From contig NZ_RBLC01000001.1 in the NCBI RefSeq assembly GCF_003634455.1, forward strand, positions 1,692,417-1,756,416: a stretch of DNA of 64,000 bases, written 5' to 3'. This document shows positions 1 to 10,422 of the stretch, piece by piece. A program made the translations under genes and the position numbers. Origin of the DNA: Flavobacterium endophyticum (GTDB taxonomy: Bacteria > Bacteroidota > Bacteroidia > Flavobacteriales > Flavobacteriaceae). The notes under the pieces are model-generated. The model saw nothing but the letters and a program-made list of their open reading frames with translations. It searched no databases and had not been told where the DNA came from. How positions within the stretch are numbered: position 1 is the first letter of the stretch; every line of letters begins with the position of its first letter.

Positions 1-1230
1 CGGCTGTGTTACGGTGATGTTCGACAATACGATTTCGCATCCTATCGCGTCCCTTACATTTATGGTATAAGTTCCGGCCGCAAGATTGCTGAAAGTGTCC
101 GAAGTTCCATAAACAAAGGCTGGCGATATCGCATATTCTATCGTTCCGGTTCCTCCAGTCGCGGCTACTTCGATGCTTCCTGTCGATTGTCCGAAGCACA
201 ATACGTTTGCAGTCACATTTGCGGTTGCTGCGATCGGCTGCAGGTTATTGATGGTAAACGGAGCCGTTTTGGTACAGGTATTCTGGTGCTGTACGTAGGC
301 GGTATAGTTTCCAGGCGCCAGATTGGTAAAGGTATTCGAAGCCACATAGGTTATTCCGTCCAAAGAGTACTGGACTTGTCCTATAACAGATGGGTCTACA
401 TTGATTGTTACCGTATTTCCAGGGACATTATTGGTACAGTTCGGCACCACCGTCGCGGTAGGCTGGATGTCTACGCCAGGATTTATCGTGAAAGTCAGCG
501 GAGTTATAGAACATCCGTTGGCATCTTTTACGTAGATGGTGTAGGTCTGTCCTCCGTTCAGGTTCTGGTAGACAAAAAGGTCCTGTACAAAATCTGCAGC
601 GTTGTTGGAATCGAGGCTCGTAAAATACGGAGCCGTTCCTCCTGCAGGCGTAATGGTAATCGTTCCGTCATTATTTCCAAGACAGGTCTCTGGCGTTCCG
701 TTTACCGTTGCAGAAAGAGCCGCTGCCGGTTGTGTTACGGTGATGTTTGTAAGCTCGACTTCACATCCAATCGCATCTTTTACCCGTACAGAATAGATTC
801 CTGCTGGAAGATTGCTGAAAGTGTTTGCCGTTCCATAAACGAAGGCTGGTGAGATGGCATATTCTATAGTTCCAGTTCCCCCGGTAGCAGTTACTTCGAT
901 GCTTCCAGTCGATTGGCCGAAGCACAATACATTTGCTGTTACAGTAGGCGTCGCCGTGATTGGCAGCAAATTATCAATCGTGAAAGTAGCCGTTTTGGTA
1001 CATCCGTTTTGATGTTGGACGTAAGCGGTATAGTTGCCAGGCGCAAGGTTGGTAAATGTATTTGAAGTAACATAAGTTATTCCGTCCAACGAATATTGGA
1101 CATCGCTTACGACTTCTGCATTTACGGTTACCGTTGCCACAGTTCCAGGAAGGTTATTCGTACAATTCGCTTGTACTGTAACGGCAGGGATTACTTCTAC
1201 AGCAGGATCCATATATTGCTCCAACGGAGG
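1..1230 (-). repeat. 726-bp in-frame super-repeat inside the giant adhesin gene
   Basis: Bases from position 1 recur from position 727 with few differences (for example the block at 325 recurs at 1051, exactly 726 bp later). 726 bp is 242 codons, so the repeat is in frame and equals about three SprB units. The first copy is cut by the left edge, so more copies may follow outside the window. Confidence 0.8.
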
Positions 1231-4200
1231 ATTTACGTTACAACCGTTAGAATCTCTTACATAAATCAGATATAAGGTATCGCCTACCAAATTGGTAAAC
1301 GTATGCTGGTTGCCGATTACAGGCACGAATGTCACATTGTCAAGACTTACCAAATAGTCTCCAGTTCCTCCCGTGATGCTTATCGAAATCGAACCGTCGG
1401 CATCGTGAAGGCAGAGTTCTTGGCTTACGACATCTATTGTTGCTACGAGCGGAGCGGGTTCTAAAATATCAATCTCTAACAATTCAAAACAGCCTTTTTG
1501 GTCTTGTACGACAACTTCGTAGCTTCCCGGAGGCAATCCGTCGAATAGATTGTCTGTTACAAATTGGTTGAGGTTAGGGGAGATCGCATATTGAATGATT
1601 CCGGTTCCTCCTGTAGTATGAATTTCAATGCTTCCGTTGGCATCACCAAAGCATAATACGTCTCTTTTGGTATAAGTTACCGTCAGCTGCGCTGGATCGG
1701 TAATAGTAATGACTGAAGACGTTGCCGTACAATCACCGCTTACTACACGGACATAGTAATTTCCTGCCGGAAGGCCTGTAAAGCTATTTCCTACCTGAGG
1801 TCCGGTTAAGACATTGCTTGCTCCATCTAGCAGTTCATACATATAATTGCCCAATCCTCCGGTTGTATTAGCCGTAATAGCCGCAGTGGATTCACCTGAA
1901 CAATTGATATTGGCACTGCTAAGATCTAAATTCAGCTGTAAAGCCGGAACAGGCAAAATGGTTACTTGGTTGGTCAATACGGCTTGGCAGCCATTGGCAT
2001 CTCTGACATAGTATTGATACGTACCAGGCCCTACATTAAATACGGCTGTGTTTGAGTAGGCTGTTCCGTTTGTGCTAAATTGGTAAGGTGGCGTTCCTCC
2101 AGAACCTGAAACGGTAATCTCTGCCTGTGTCAAGCAGGTTATGTTGCTGGTTATAGACAAGAATCCTTGTACTGGTGTCGGTTCTGTTATGGTTATTGTT
2201 GGCGTTGTCAGGTCGCAATTCCAACCGTCTGTTATCGTAATGCTGTAAATTCCTGCTCCAAGTCCTGTGAATTGAGGATTTGTCTGAGGACCAGAACTTA
2301 ATACTATGGTTGTTCCAGTGGCATCATAGTGGTTCAGGATATATTGATAACTTCCTTGTCCGCCTATTACATTTAGAACTTCGACTGTGGCCGTGTTGTC
2401 GCCAAAGCAAAGCACTTGTGTCGTTGAAGCGTTGATGTTTGCCGTGATAAGTGCAGGCTGCACTAATACAACCGTTTGGCTTACGATACATCCTCCCGAG
2501 TCTCTTACTGAAACAGTATAATTTCCTGCAGACAATCCTGTGAAAGTGCTATTTGCCGCATAAGCTTGTAGGGTTGTACTCGTAGTGGTATTTACCAATT
2601 CATACAAATACGTTCCCCAACCGCCAGTGGCAGAGGCTGTGATTTCTCCTTGGTTGTTATCGCAATTAACGTTAGCAGTCGGATTTGCTGTCAGGACCAA
2701 AGGACTGTCAGGCGAAGTCACGGTTACTGAATTAGAATCTTCGGTACAGAAAGGCGTGTCGGTTGCCGTAACAACTACATGAAGATTTCCTGCCGATAAT
2801 CCTGTTATCGTAAATGGATTTACAGTCGTATTGCCAGTTCCTGTGGCTACTGTCGTTCCAGCCGCATTAAGGACTGTATACGAATACGCTCCGGTATATC
2901 CTGTTACGTTTATAACCAAACTTCCGTCAGAATCTCCGAAACACGTTACAGGAGTAGGGCTTGATGCGATTACTTCTATAGTATCAAAAGGAAGAATTTC
3001 ATAAGGTACAGAAAGCATATAGCATCCTGTGACATTATCGGTTACTTGGAACGTATAACTTCCAGGCTGCGTAAGCGGCAATGTTGCTGTGTAGGTTCCT
3101 GCTCCTGGAGCTATGGAAGCCTGTGATCCTAATGGCAAGACATCGAAAGTAAAATCTCCCGATCCTCCGGTTACGGTTATCTGTACGGCTTCATCGTTTG
3201 TACAAGTAATTGCGGTTCCTTGAACAGCTGCAACTACCGTTATTTCTGGTAGCGGATTGATGGTTACTGTTGTCGTCTGCGTGCAATTATTGCTGTCTTT
3301 TACTGTTACGGTTATGTTCTGAATACTTCCGTTGTCTACAATGTCGAAGGCATTTGTAGGGAAGAAATTCGTTCCGTCAATGCTATACGAATATGGAGCC
3401 GTTCCTGAAGGATTTCCTGTTCCGTCATTCTCAACCGTTACCGTAAGTGTTGAAGTGGTTACCGTATTAGAAGCATTACAAGCAAAGGCTGTTGCCGTAG
3501 CGCTGATGTCTAAAAGTGATGGTTCTGTAATGATTACGGTTTGAGTATCCGAACAATTTTTGCCAGATGTTACCGTCACAGTATAAGTTCCTGCCGACAG
3601 TCCTGTAAATAGTGGATTGTTCTGCGTTATGGCAGGATCGGTTCCATTATTGACAGTATAAGTATACGGTGGATTGTCGTTTGATACAGGCAATGTTATG
3701 GTAATGACTCCATCTGAACCTGCGTTACAGCTTACGTTTTCTGAAGCTGTCGTAAAGGTTACTGGCGTTGGAACTTCTAGCGAAATTGTTGCTTGTTCGG
3801 TACATGTTGAAACGGTGTCATGGATTACTACAATATAGCTTCCTGCCGCCAAACCTGTAAAATTATTTGCTGTTTGGGAAGCGACAATCGTCGTACCGGT
3901 GCTATCCTGTAGTTCGTATTCATAAGTTCCAGAACCTCCAAAAGGCGTTACGGTAATTTCTCCGTCGTTGTTAGCACAGCTTGGCTGTACAGCTGCAACA
4001 GGAGTAAGATTCAGTGGCGCAAAAATCTGTAGGGTTACTGTGTTTCCGCAGCCATTGGCGTCTTTTATTTGTACTGTATAGCTTCCTGAGGCTAAATTGC
4101 TATAAGTAAACGATGCCGCAGCTTGGCTTTGGAAGGCTCCTCCGTTTAGGCTATAGGAATACGGTGCAATTCCGTCAACCGTTCTGTCTACTTGAATGGT

Positions 4201-7200
4201 GAAACTTCCTTCTGCCGTGTTACATTGATTGGCTACACTTGCAGTGATGATAGGAGCTGTGTCTGTTGGCAACGCAATCGGCGCTGCTTGGATACAGTTG
4301 TTAGCATCTTTGATATACACGGTGTAATTTCCTCCTTCAACATTGAAAACATTGGTAGCTGCTCCTGCCCAAGTGGCTACTGTAGGTGCTGGGTTTCCTC
4401 CAGCCACTAATTGGTATTGGTAAGGAGCGGTTCCGTATTGCCCTGTTGCTGTAATCTGCCCTGCATTTGCAGTACAATTGTCATTTTTAGTCACGGTAGC
4501 TGTGACTTGCAACAGATTAGTCGATTGGCTTATGGCAAAAGAAGGAGAGGCGTTCGTACATCCTGAAAACGCACCGCCTACTTCTGTAAACAGTATGTAA
4601 TAATTTCCAGGGGCAAGCATACCAAAATTATTTACCGTCACGGGATTGCCAGATGCTGGTAATGGCGAGGTGCTACCTGTTATTCCTGTGCTCGTATTAG
4701 ACTGTGCATTGAAAATTTCATAATTTACCTGCGATGCTCCAGTATCGTAGTTGCTAAAGGTAAATGAAACACTTCCGTTTCCACTTCCTGTACAAGAAAC
4801 GTTGCTTACGACATTAAGCGCAGCCGTTAGGTTGGAAGGCGAATCGATCGGAAGGTCTGCGGATTTGAAATAGTAGCATTGCGTCACTACGTCATAAACC
4901 ACAAAAGTATAAGTTACACCCGGAGTCAGTCCTGTGAAGGTTGAAGTTTCTGGAGTTCCCGGGTTGGCAGGTTGGTAATTGTTGGAATACGGAATCGTAT
5001 TGTATTCTAAAATTGCAAACTGGAAGTTACCGCTGCTCACTGCCGAAGTCACTGTAATTTGTGCAGTTCCTCCGTTCAAACAGTCTGCCGTAACAGCAGA
5101 AACGTCTATGACTAAATCGTCTGGAGGCGAAGCGATTATGATATGGCTTCTCACTACAGAACATCCATTAGCATCGATCACATCGACCTGATAAATACCA
5201 AAGGCCAAAATCTGGAAAGAATGGTCTTCTCCTGCGGTAGTCACATAAGTGTCAGAATAGCCGAAGTTGTTGCTTACATGATACGTATATTGTCCGGTTC
5301 CTCCTGTAACATTTTGTACGATAATTTCACCGTACGATGTGCCACCAGGATTGTTACACGTAATATCTACAGTTGAAACGTTGTAGGTGATGGCAGCTGG
5401 CTGTGCCAAAGTAATGGTTGCTGTATCCGAACACGAATTGCTGTCGGTTATAGTGATTGTATAATTTCCTGCCGGTAAGCCTGAAGTCTGAGAACCGTAA
5501 TTGGTTCCCGTTGTTGTATTTACCACAGAAATGGCTATAGGAGCCGTACCGACAGTAGTATCGATCACAACTGCAATCGCACCGCTATTGTCGCCGTTGC
5601 ACAAGATATTCTGTGTTTGTGTTACAGAGGTTATTACAGGATTGGTTATTGGCGATATGGTCACTATGTTCGTCCCAATAATACATCCGATGTTATCTGT
5701 AATTTGGAATTGGTATGTTCCTGGTGCTGCTGTTGAATAGTTTATGGTTGATCCGGTTACTGCTGTAGCCGTGCCGTACGTTCCTCCGTTTACAGAAGTT
5801 TGGTAAGAATAAGGAGCCTGTCCGCCACTAATTGCAATATCAATCACGGCATTCGGACTCGCCGTACAATCCAAATCTTTATTCAATACAGAGATAGCCA
5901 CAAGCTGCTGCCCGATGATTTGGGTGATAGTATCGGTACAGCCATTTGAATCGGTTACTTCAATAGTATACGTGCCCGGTGTCAGATTGGCAAACGTATT
6001 AGAAGCTTGACTTCCTGCTCCGTTTAAGGTATAAGAAAAAGGAGCCAGTCCGCCAGTTACGCTTACGGTTATAGAAGCACTGTTTGTAGTATCATAACAG
6101 ATATCCGAAGTAGCTGCTATCGAAAGCGTAGGGCTTGTGACGGCACTTAGCGAGAATGTTTCGGTAACGGTACAATTGTTTGCGTCTTTTACCGAAATCG
6201 TATACGTTCCAGGTAATGTCAGGTTGTTAAAAACGGAGCTGGATTGAGGTCCAACAATCGTTCCGTTTGGCAATTGCAATTGGTATTGATAGCTTCCCCA
6301 TCCGCCCACGGCCGGAGCAGTGACGTTTCCGGATCCAACACACGTAATCGGATTTACTGTTGGTGTCAAATCTAACGCTGCTGTCGGGCCATTGATTGCG
6401 ACTACAGCTGTTGCCGTACAATTTGTTGCCGAATCAGTTACCGTAATCGTATAATTTCCAACAGGAAGATTATTGACTGGGATTGCCGTTGCTGTCGTGT
6501 TTGTTCCAGAAGCTACTGTTGTTCCTGAACCGTTTACGACAGTATAGCTGTATGTTGTTCCAAAACCGCTCACGGTATAATTTGCCGAGCCGTTTGCTTG
6601 GCCGAAACAAATAACATTGCTTACAGGCTGTCCGGTAACGGTAATCGGAGTCACCAGATTGATCGTGTAATTTTTAGTGAATGAACATCCATTGGCATCG
6701 GTTACTTCAAAAGTATATGTTCCTGGAGCCAATCCAGAAAATACAGGATTGCTTCCGTTGTTTGCTATGGCAGCCGCAGGAGCTGTTATTTCATAGACAA
6801 ACGGACCTGTTCCGCCAGTCACTGTCAAGGTAACATTCGATGTCAGGGCTGGACAGCTCGGAGCAGTTGCCGCAAACTGAATGTTGGTAGGTGGAGACAA
6901 TGGATTGATCGTGATGGCATTGGTGCTGAACGTACAGCCTTCAGCATCTCTTACTGTTACCGTATAGGTTCCAGCTGTCAGGCCGCTAAAAGAAGTGGCG
7001 CCGCCAAAATTGATACCGTCGATGCTGTATTGATACGGAGGCGTTCCCCCTGTTACGCTTCCTGCCGTCACGCTTATGGTTGCTCCTCCAGTGGTACAGT
7101 TATAAGGCTGTGTCTGGGTTACTGCTCCTGTTAGCGGTGCAGGCTGTGTTAGCGTGAATGTAGCTGGAAAAGAACAGCTTCCAGTAGTATTATTTTGTAT

Positions 7201-10200
7201 GAAGTTGACGGTATAATTACCCGGAGCCAATCCGTTGAAGATACCAGAAGTGTTCGTGCGAATTACAGTGCCTGTTGCATCCAGCAATTCAAAAGAGTAC
7301 GAAAAGCCATTAGCGTTGGTCACCGTATAGGTTATGCTTCCGTTGTTGGCACCGTTGCAGCTTATGTTTTCAAAACTGGTCGTGAATACCACATCTGGAA
7401 GATTCTGGATGGTTACCGGATTTGACAATACCGTACAGTTATTGTTGTCTACCATAATAAACACATATGTTCCTTGCTGGCCTATCGGGATTTCGAAGGT
7501 ATCGATGTCTGTATAATCGCCAGCCGTTGGATTAAGTAGTGTTCCATTAAAGCTGTAGATAGCGAATACATATGGCGCTTCGCCACCTGACGGAGTCAAT
7601 CGGATGCTGCCTGGCGTACAAGAGATGTTTTGGACAATCGTAGCATTTAAGCTTAAATTACTATTGTCTAAAATGGTTGTAGTGCTTGTGTACGTACATC
7701 CGTCATCTGTCCTCACCGTAACGGTGTACGTTCCTGGATTTAGATTTTGGAAGATATAATCGTTATCTGTCAGCGGTCCTACGTTTATCGTACTTGGTCC
7801 GGAAATAGAATAATAGTACTGCGGTCTTACATTTGAAGCTTGCAGCCTGATGCTTCCGAATCCGTTGCAGGAAGTATTTTTAGTAATGACGTTTACTTGG
7901 AAGTCCAAATCAGAAACTCCAATATCTGGAATCGTGAAAACGCAACCGTCTGTAACACCTTGCTGCCTGATCTGTACCAGATAAGAACCAGCTTGGCTTA
8001 TCGGAAAGATGGGACTGCTCTGGTACCCTACCAAAACGGCGCCTGTGTTTTGATTGACCAATTGGAACTCATAAGTCGAAGGCACGTTGGTGACCGTAAT
8101 CTGTCCCGCCGTGTTACAAGTAATATTTTGTACAATATACTGCGCATCCAAAAGGTTAGTGTAGACATTGAAATAATATCTGTTGAAACAGCCGTTCTGG
8201 TAGTTGATGACCACACGGTACTGTCCTGCAAGCGTCACATTGAAATTAGTTCCGGTTCCGAACTGATTCCAAGTACAGGCAAGATTTTTATTCGGACAGT
8301 CATCAATACCAACTGCTGGACAGCTGGCCTCATCCAGTTTTTCCCAGATGATGCTCACGGCGTCTGTAATGTTGGTTTGTATAAAACGACTGTCGTTCAA
8401 TCCGCATAAGAAGATGTTCGGCAGCTGTTCCCCGTCATTCGGACAGATTACGATCTCGTCTGCGAATGGCAGTACCGGATTGGTCTGGTTGGTTCCGAAT
8501 AGGGTTACGTTGATGTATTCCGTAATTCCGATACACGGCGGAGTCGGTGTATTGATTACATAATAGCTTCCTGGCGAAGTTACTGTAATGCTCTGCGTAT
8601 TTCCAATAACGGCACCGCTGGCATTATGCCATTCATAAGAAGCATAACCAGAACCGGCAGTCAGGACAACGGAAGCACCACAAAGAATTTCGCTTCTGGT
8701 GAAAGCACATTCGTCAATATCGACAAGGAAATTTGCCGGTCCAGGAATTCCTAATCCGCAAGAATCCAATCCTGCATAACTTGGATCGTCTGAAATTGTA
8801 TTGCTGTTCAATTCTCCTCGATACGTAGTATAAGCTAAATTCTGGATAATATTAGAACAGGCGTTTGTCAATTCGCTACAAGTGTTGACTACTTGGACGC
8901 GAATTTTTATCGTATATACAGGATCGCCAATTTCAACCAAGTTGTTAGGCACAGTAAACACCAATTGTCCTGTTCCGGCATTATAGGTATAGGTTGTTCC
9001 AGGAGCACCGCTTAAATCTACAGAGCCTGGACCATTAGTAAAGATGGTATTTTCTGGAAGGATATCTCGGATGCTGAGCGCTCTCGTGTTATCATTTCCA
9101 ATATTTTGAAACGTAATTACATAGTCTAAAACCTGCCCTAGATTCACATCTGCACCGCCAATATCATTACCGCTGATGTCTCTAACAGTCTTGACCAGCT
9201 TGATTTCTGGCTCGATTACTTCTACTGCAAAGGAGGTAAGGAATGCACCATATCCGTCTCCTGATGTCAGCAGTCTTAGGGTTGCCCCTGTTTCATTATT
9301 GGGTATAATTCCATTCAATGGATTGGACAAGTTGAGCATGTCCAAATCAAGACCCAAGGTATTGGTTCCATAAGGACTCCTGTTCGGGACTTGCGCATTG
9401 TTATTGGTAATGGAAGAGTTGAAAAAGTTGTTAGCTGGATTCAGGGTATTGGAAACATCTGTAAAAGTAGCTACCGTATTTGCTTTGATTCTAAGCCTGT
9501 CATTCGTGATTCCAACGTCGCCTTCTAAAGCACCTACTCCTAGTTTTGCACGAACTGGGAAAGGGGCAGGAAGTGTTACAAAGCCGTTGATGTTGATGTC
9601 TGCCGTCACGTTTCCTTGTACACCGGCATATCCGTCAAAAGTAGAGATGAATTTTCCAGGCATGGTCGGGTTTTCATAAATGATGACCATTACCCAGCCT
9701 GCAGAACTCGCCCCGTCTCTTCGGCCTTTGGCAGCACGGAGGTTGGCCAGCGTATAGGTTCCGTTTGGATTTGCTAGTCCTCTCACGAGGCTGGTCACGT
9801 TTTTGTAGCACACAATCGGTGAATCCTTGAAAGAGGCAGAAATGTTTGCGGCATTGTATCCGTCAAAAATTATGGCATCTTCATCGCCTGCCGGATCGGC
9901 ATTGTTGTCTGCCGACAGGTTTAGATAGGCGCCTCCAGGGAGCTTGAATTTGACTTGATTCCAGTCGTTAAACCTCGGCGTTCCTTGCCATTGCGAGTTT
10001 TGGTTCGTGCTTCGTTCATACGGATAGGTCGAAGCCCAATACAATCCGGCATAGATTACTTTGGAACAGCTGCTTCCCAAGGACAGATCTGCCGAACTGG
10101 AGCTGAATGTAGATGGGTCGCCGTCAATATCGATATATTCCATATTGAAGGAGTTGTTGTCGCTCGTGCCATTGTAAGGCGTGTTTGCTTCCGCTACATT

Positions 10201-10386
10201 GTTTGCAGCGGCCCTGTTAAGGATATTGTTTCCGACAAAAAGAATATCCCCTTTTACTTTTAAGCTCCCGTTCTGGAGCCTGGGTGAAAAAGGGACGGGT
10301 ACTTGTGCCTGAGCGCTAAAACAGGCGAGGATAAGACATCCGAGCAGAACGATTGTCTTATGAACGTGATTTGGGAGCTGGTGCAT
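1..10386 (-). CDS. Giant SprB-like repeat cell-surface protein (3' end outside window)
   Basis: An uninterrupted minus-strand frame starts at the ATG at 10384-10386 and is still open at base 1, giving at least 3462 codons. The N-terminus is a signal peptide (hydrophobic IVLLGCLILACF, then SAQA). About residues 395-500 form a DUF11-like module (VKTVRDISGND start). From about residue 700 to the edge there are dozens of 75-85 residue SprB-type repeats with the recurring pattern CxGxxxGSIxVxxxGGTxxxxYxxS and G(T/N)YTVxVxDxxGC. Such proteins (SprB of F. johnsoniae is the model) are exported by T9SS and move along the cell surface during gliding, or act as adhesins. The gene lies 36 nt downstream of a porP/sprF-like gene, as is usual for SprB paralogues and their dedicated SprF partners. 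The C-terminal sorting domain must lie beyond the edge. It could be sprB itself or a paralogue; the sequence in view cannot decide. Confidence 0.9.
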   Translation of the reverse strand, partial: MHQLPNHVHKTIVLLGCLILACFSAQAQVPVPFSPRLQNGSLKVKGDILFVGNNILNRAAANNVAEANTPYNGTSDNNSFNMEYIDIDGDPSTFSSSSADLSLGSSCSKVIYAGLYWASTYPYERSTNQNSQWQGTPRFNDWNQVKFKLPGGAYLNLSADNNADPAGDEDAIIFDGYNAANISASFKDSPIVCYKNVTSLVRGLANPNGTYTLANLRAAKGRRDGASSAGWVMVIIYENPTMPGKFISTFDGYAGVQGNVTADININGFVTLPAPFPVRAKLGVGALEGDVGITNDRLRIKANTVATFTDVSNTLNPANNFFNSSITNNNAQVPNRSPYGTNTLGLDLDMLNLSNPLNGIIPNNETGATLRLLTSGDGYGAFLTSFAVEVIEPEIKLVKTVRDISGNDIGGADVNLGQVLDYVITFQNIGNDNTRALSIRDILPENTIFTNGPGSVDLSGAPGTTYTYNAGTGQLVFTVPNNLVEIGDPVYTIKIRVQVVNTCSELTNACSNIIQNLAYTTYRGELNSNTISDDPSYAGLDSCGLGIPGPANFLVDIDECAFTRSEILCGASVVLTAGSGYASYEWHNASGAVIGNTQSITVTSPGSYYVINTPTPPCIGITEYINVTLFGTNQTNPVLPFADEIVICPNDGEQLPNIFLCGLNDSRFIQTNITDAVSIIWEKLDEASCPAVGIDDCPNKNLACTWNQFGTGTNFNVTLAGQYRVVINYQNGCFNRYYFNVYTNLLDAQYIVQNITCNTAGQITVTNVPSTYEFQLVNQNTGAVLVGYQSSPIFPISQAGSYLVQIRQQGVTDGCVFTIPDIGVSDLDFQVNVITKNTSCNGFGSIRLQASNVRPQYYYSISGPSTINVGPLTDNDYIFQNLNPGTYTVTVRTDDGCTYTSTTTILDNSNLSLNATIVQNISCTPGSIRLTPSGGEAPYVFAIYSFNGTLLNPTAGDYTDIDTFEIPIGQQGTYVFIMVDNNNCTVLSNPVTIQNLPDVVFTTSFENISCNGANNGSITYTVTNANGFSYSFELLDATGTVIRTNTSGIFNGLAPGNYTVNFIQNNTTGSCSFPATFTLTQPAPLTGAVTQTQPYNCTTGGATISVTAGSVTGGTPPYQYSIDGINFGGATSFSGLTAGTYTVTVRDAEGCTFSTNAITINPLSPPTNIQFAATAPSCPALTSNVTLTVTGGTGPFVYEITAPAAAIANNGSNPVFSGLAPGTYTFEVTDANGCSFTKNYTINLVTPITVTGQPVSNVICFGQANGSANYTVSGFGTTYSYTVVNGSGTTVASGTNTTATAIPVNNLPVGNYTITVTDSATNCTATAVVAINGPTAALDLTPTVNPITCVGSGNVTAPAVGGWGSYQYQLQLPNGTIVGPQSSSVFNNLTLPGTYTISVKDANNCTVTETFSLSAVTSPTLSIAATSDICYDTTNSASITVSVTGGLAPFSYTLNGAGSQASNTFANLTPGTYTIEVTDSNGCTDTITQIIGQQLVAISVLNKDLDCTASPNAVIDIAISGGQAPYSYQTSVNGGTYGTATAVTGSTINYSTAAPGTYQFQITDNIGCIIGTNIVTISPITNPVITSVTQTQNILCNGDNSGAIAVVIDTTVGTAPIAISVVNTTTGTNYGSQTSGLPAGNYTITITDSNSCSDTATITLAQPAAITYNVSTVDITCNNPGGTSYGEIIVQNVTGGTGQYTYHVSNNFGYSDTYVTTAGEDHSFQILAFGIYQVDVIDANGCSVVRSHIIIASPPDDLVIDVSAVTADCLNGGTAQITVTSAVSSGNFQFAILEYNTIPYSNNYQPANPGTPETSTFTGLTPGVTYTFVVYDVVTQCYYFKSADLPIDSPSNLTAALNVVSNVSCTGSGNGSVSFTFSNYDTGASQVNYEIFNAQSNTSTGITGSTSPLPASGNPVTVNNFGMLAPGNYYILFTEVGGAFSGCTNASPSFAISQSTNLLQVTATVTKNDNCTANAGQITATGQYGTAPYQYQLVAGGNPAPTVATWAGAATNVFNVEGGNYTVYIKDANNCIQAAPIALPTDTAPIITASVANQCNTAEGSFTIQVDRTVDGIAPYSYSLNGGAFQSQAAASFTYSNLASGSYTVQIKDANGCGNTVTLQIFAPLNLTPVAAVQPSCANNDGEITVTPFGGSGTYEYELQDSTGTTIVASQTANNFTGLAAGSYIVVIHDTVSTCTEQATISLEVPTPVTFTTASENVSCNAGSDGVITITLPVSNDNPPYTYTVNNGTDPAITQNNPLFTGLSAGTYTVTVTSGKNCSDTQTVIITEPSLLDISATATAFACNASNTVTTSTLTVTVENDGTGNPSGTAPYSYSIDGTNFFPTNAFDIVDNGSIQNITVTVKDSNNCTQTTTVTINPLPEITVVAAVQGTAITCTNDEAVQITVTGGSGDFTFDVLPLGSQASIAPGAGTYTATLPLTQPGSYTFQVTDNVTGCYMLSVPYEILPFDTIEVIASSPTPVTCFGDSDGSLVINVTGYTGAYSYTVLNAAGTTVATGTGNTTVNPFTITGLSAGNLHVVVTATDTPFCTEDSNSVTVTSPDSPLVLTANPTANVNCDNNQGEITASATGGWGTYLYELVNTTTSTTLQAYAANSTFTGLSAGNYTVSVRDSGGCIVSQTVVLVQPALITANINASTTQVLCFGDNTATVEVLNVIGGQGSYQYILNHYDATGTTIVLSSGPQTNPQFTGLGAGIYSITITDGWNCDLTTPTITITEPTPVQGFLSITSNITCLTQAEITVSGSGGTPPYQFSTNGTAYSNTAVFNVGPGTYQYYVRDANGCQAVLTNQVTILPVPALQLNLDLSSANINCSGESTAAITANTTGGLGNYMYELLDGASNVLTGPQVGNSFTGLPAGNYYVRVVSGDCTATSSVITITDPAQLTVTYTKRDVLCFGDANGSIEIHTTGGTGIIQYAISPNLNQFVTDNLFDGLPPGSYEVVVQDQKGCFELLEIDILEPAPLVATIDVVSQELCLHDADGSISISITGGTGDYLVSLDNVTFVPVIGNQHTFTNLVGDTLYLIYVRDSNGCNVNPPLEQYMDPAVEVIPAVTVQANCTNNLPGTVATVTVNAEVVSDVQYSLDGITYVTSNTFTNLAPGNYTAYVQHQNGCTKTATFTIDNLLPITATPTVTANVLCFGQSTGSIEVTATGGTGTIEYAISPAFVYGTANTFSNLPAGIYSVRVKDAIGCEVELTNITVTQPAAALSATVNGTPETCLGNNDGTITITPAGGTAPYFTSLDSNNAADFVQDLFVYQNLNGGQTYTIYVKDANGCSITPLTFTINPGVDIQPTATVVPNCTNNVPGNTVTINVDPSVIGQVQYSLDGITYVASNTFTNLAPGNYTAYVQHQNTCTKTAPFTINNLQPIAATANVTANVLCFGQSTGSIEVAATGGTGTIEYAISPAFVYGTSDTFSNLAAGTYTINVRDAIGCEIVLSNITVTQP

Positions 10387-10422
10387 TGTGTTTGTTTTTA
10401 GTGGTATTTGTTGTTTTGTTTT

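Noticed and set aside
187..10263. Several open frames of 60-220 codons on the plus strand
   Set aside because: All lie opposite the giant minus-strand adhesin gene, whose frame is continuous from 10386 to base 1.
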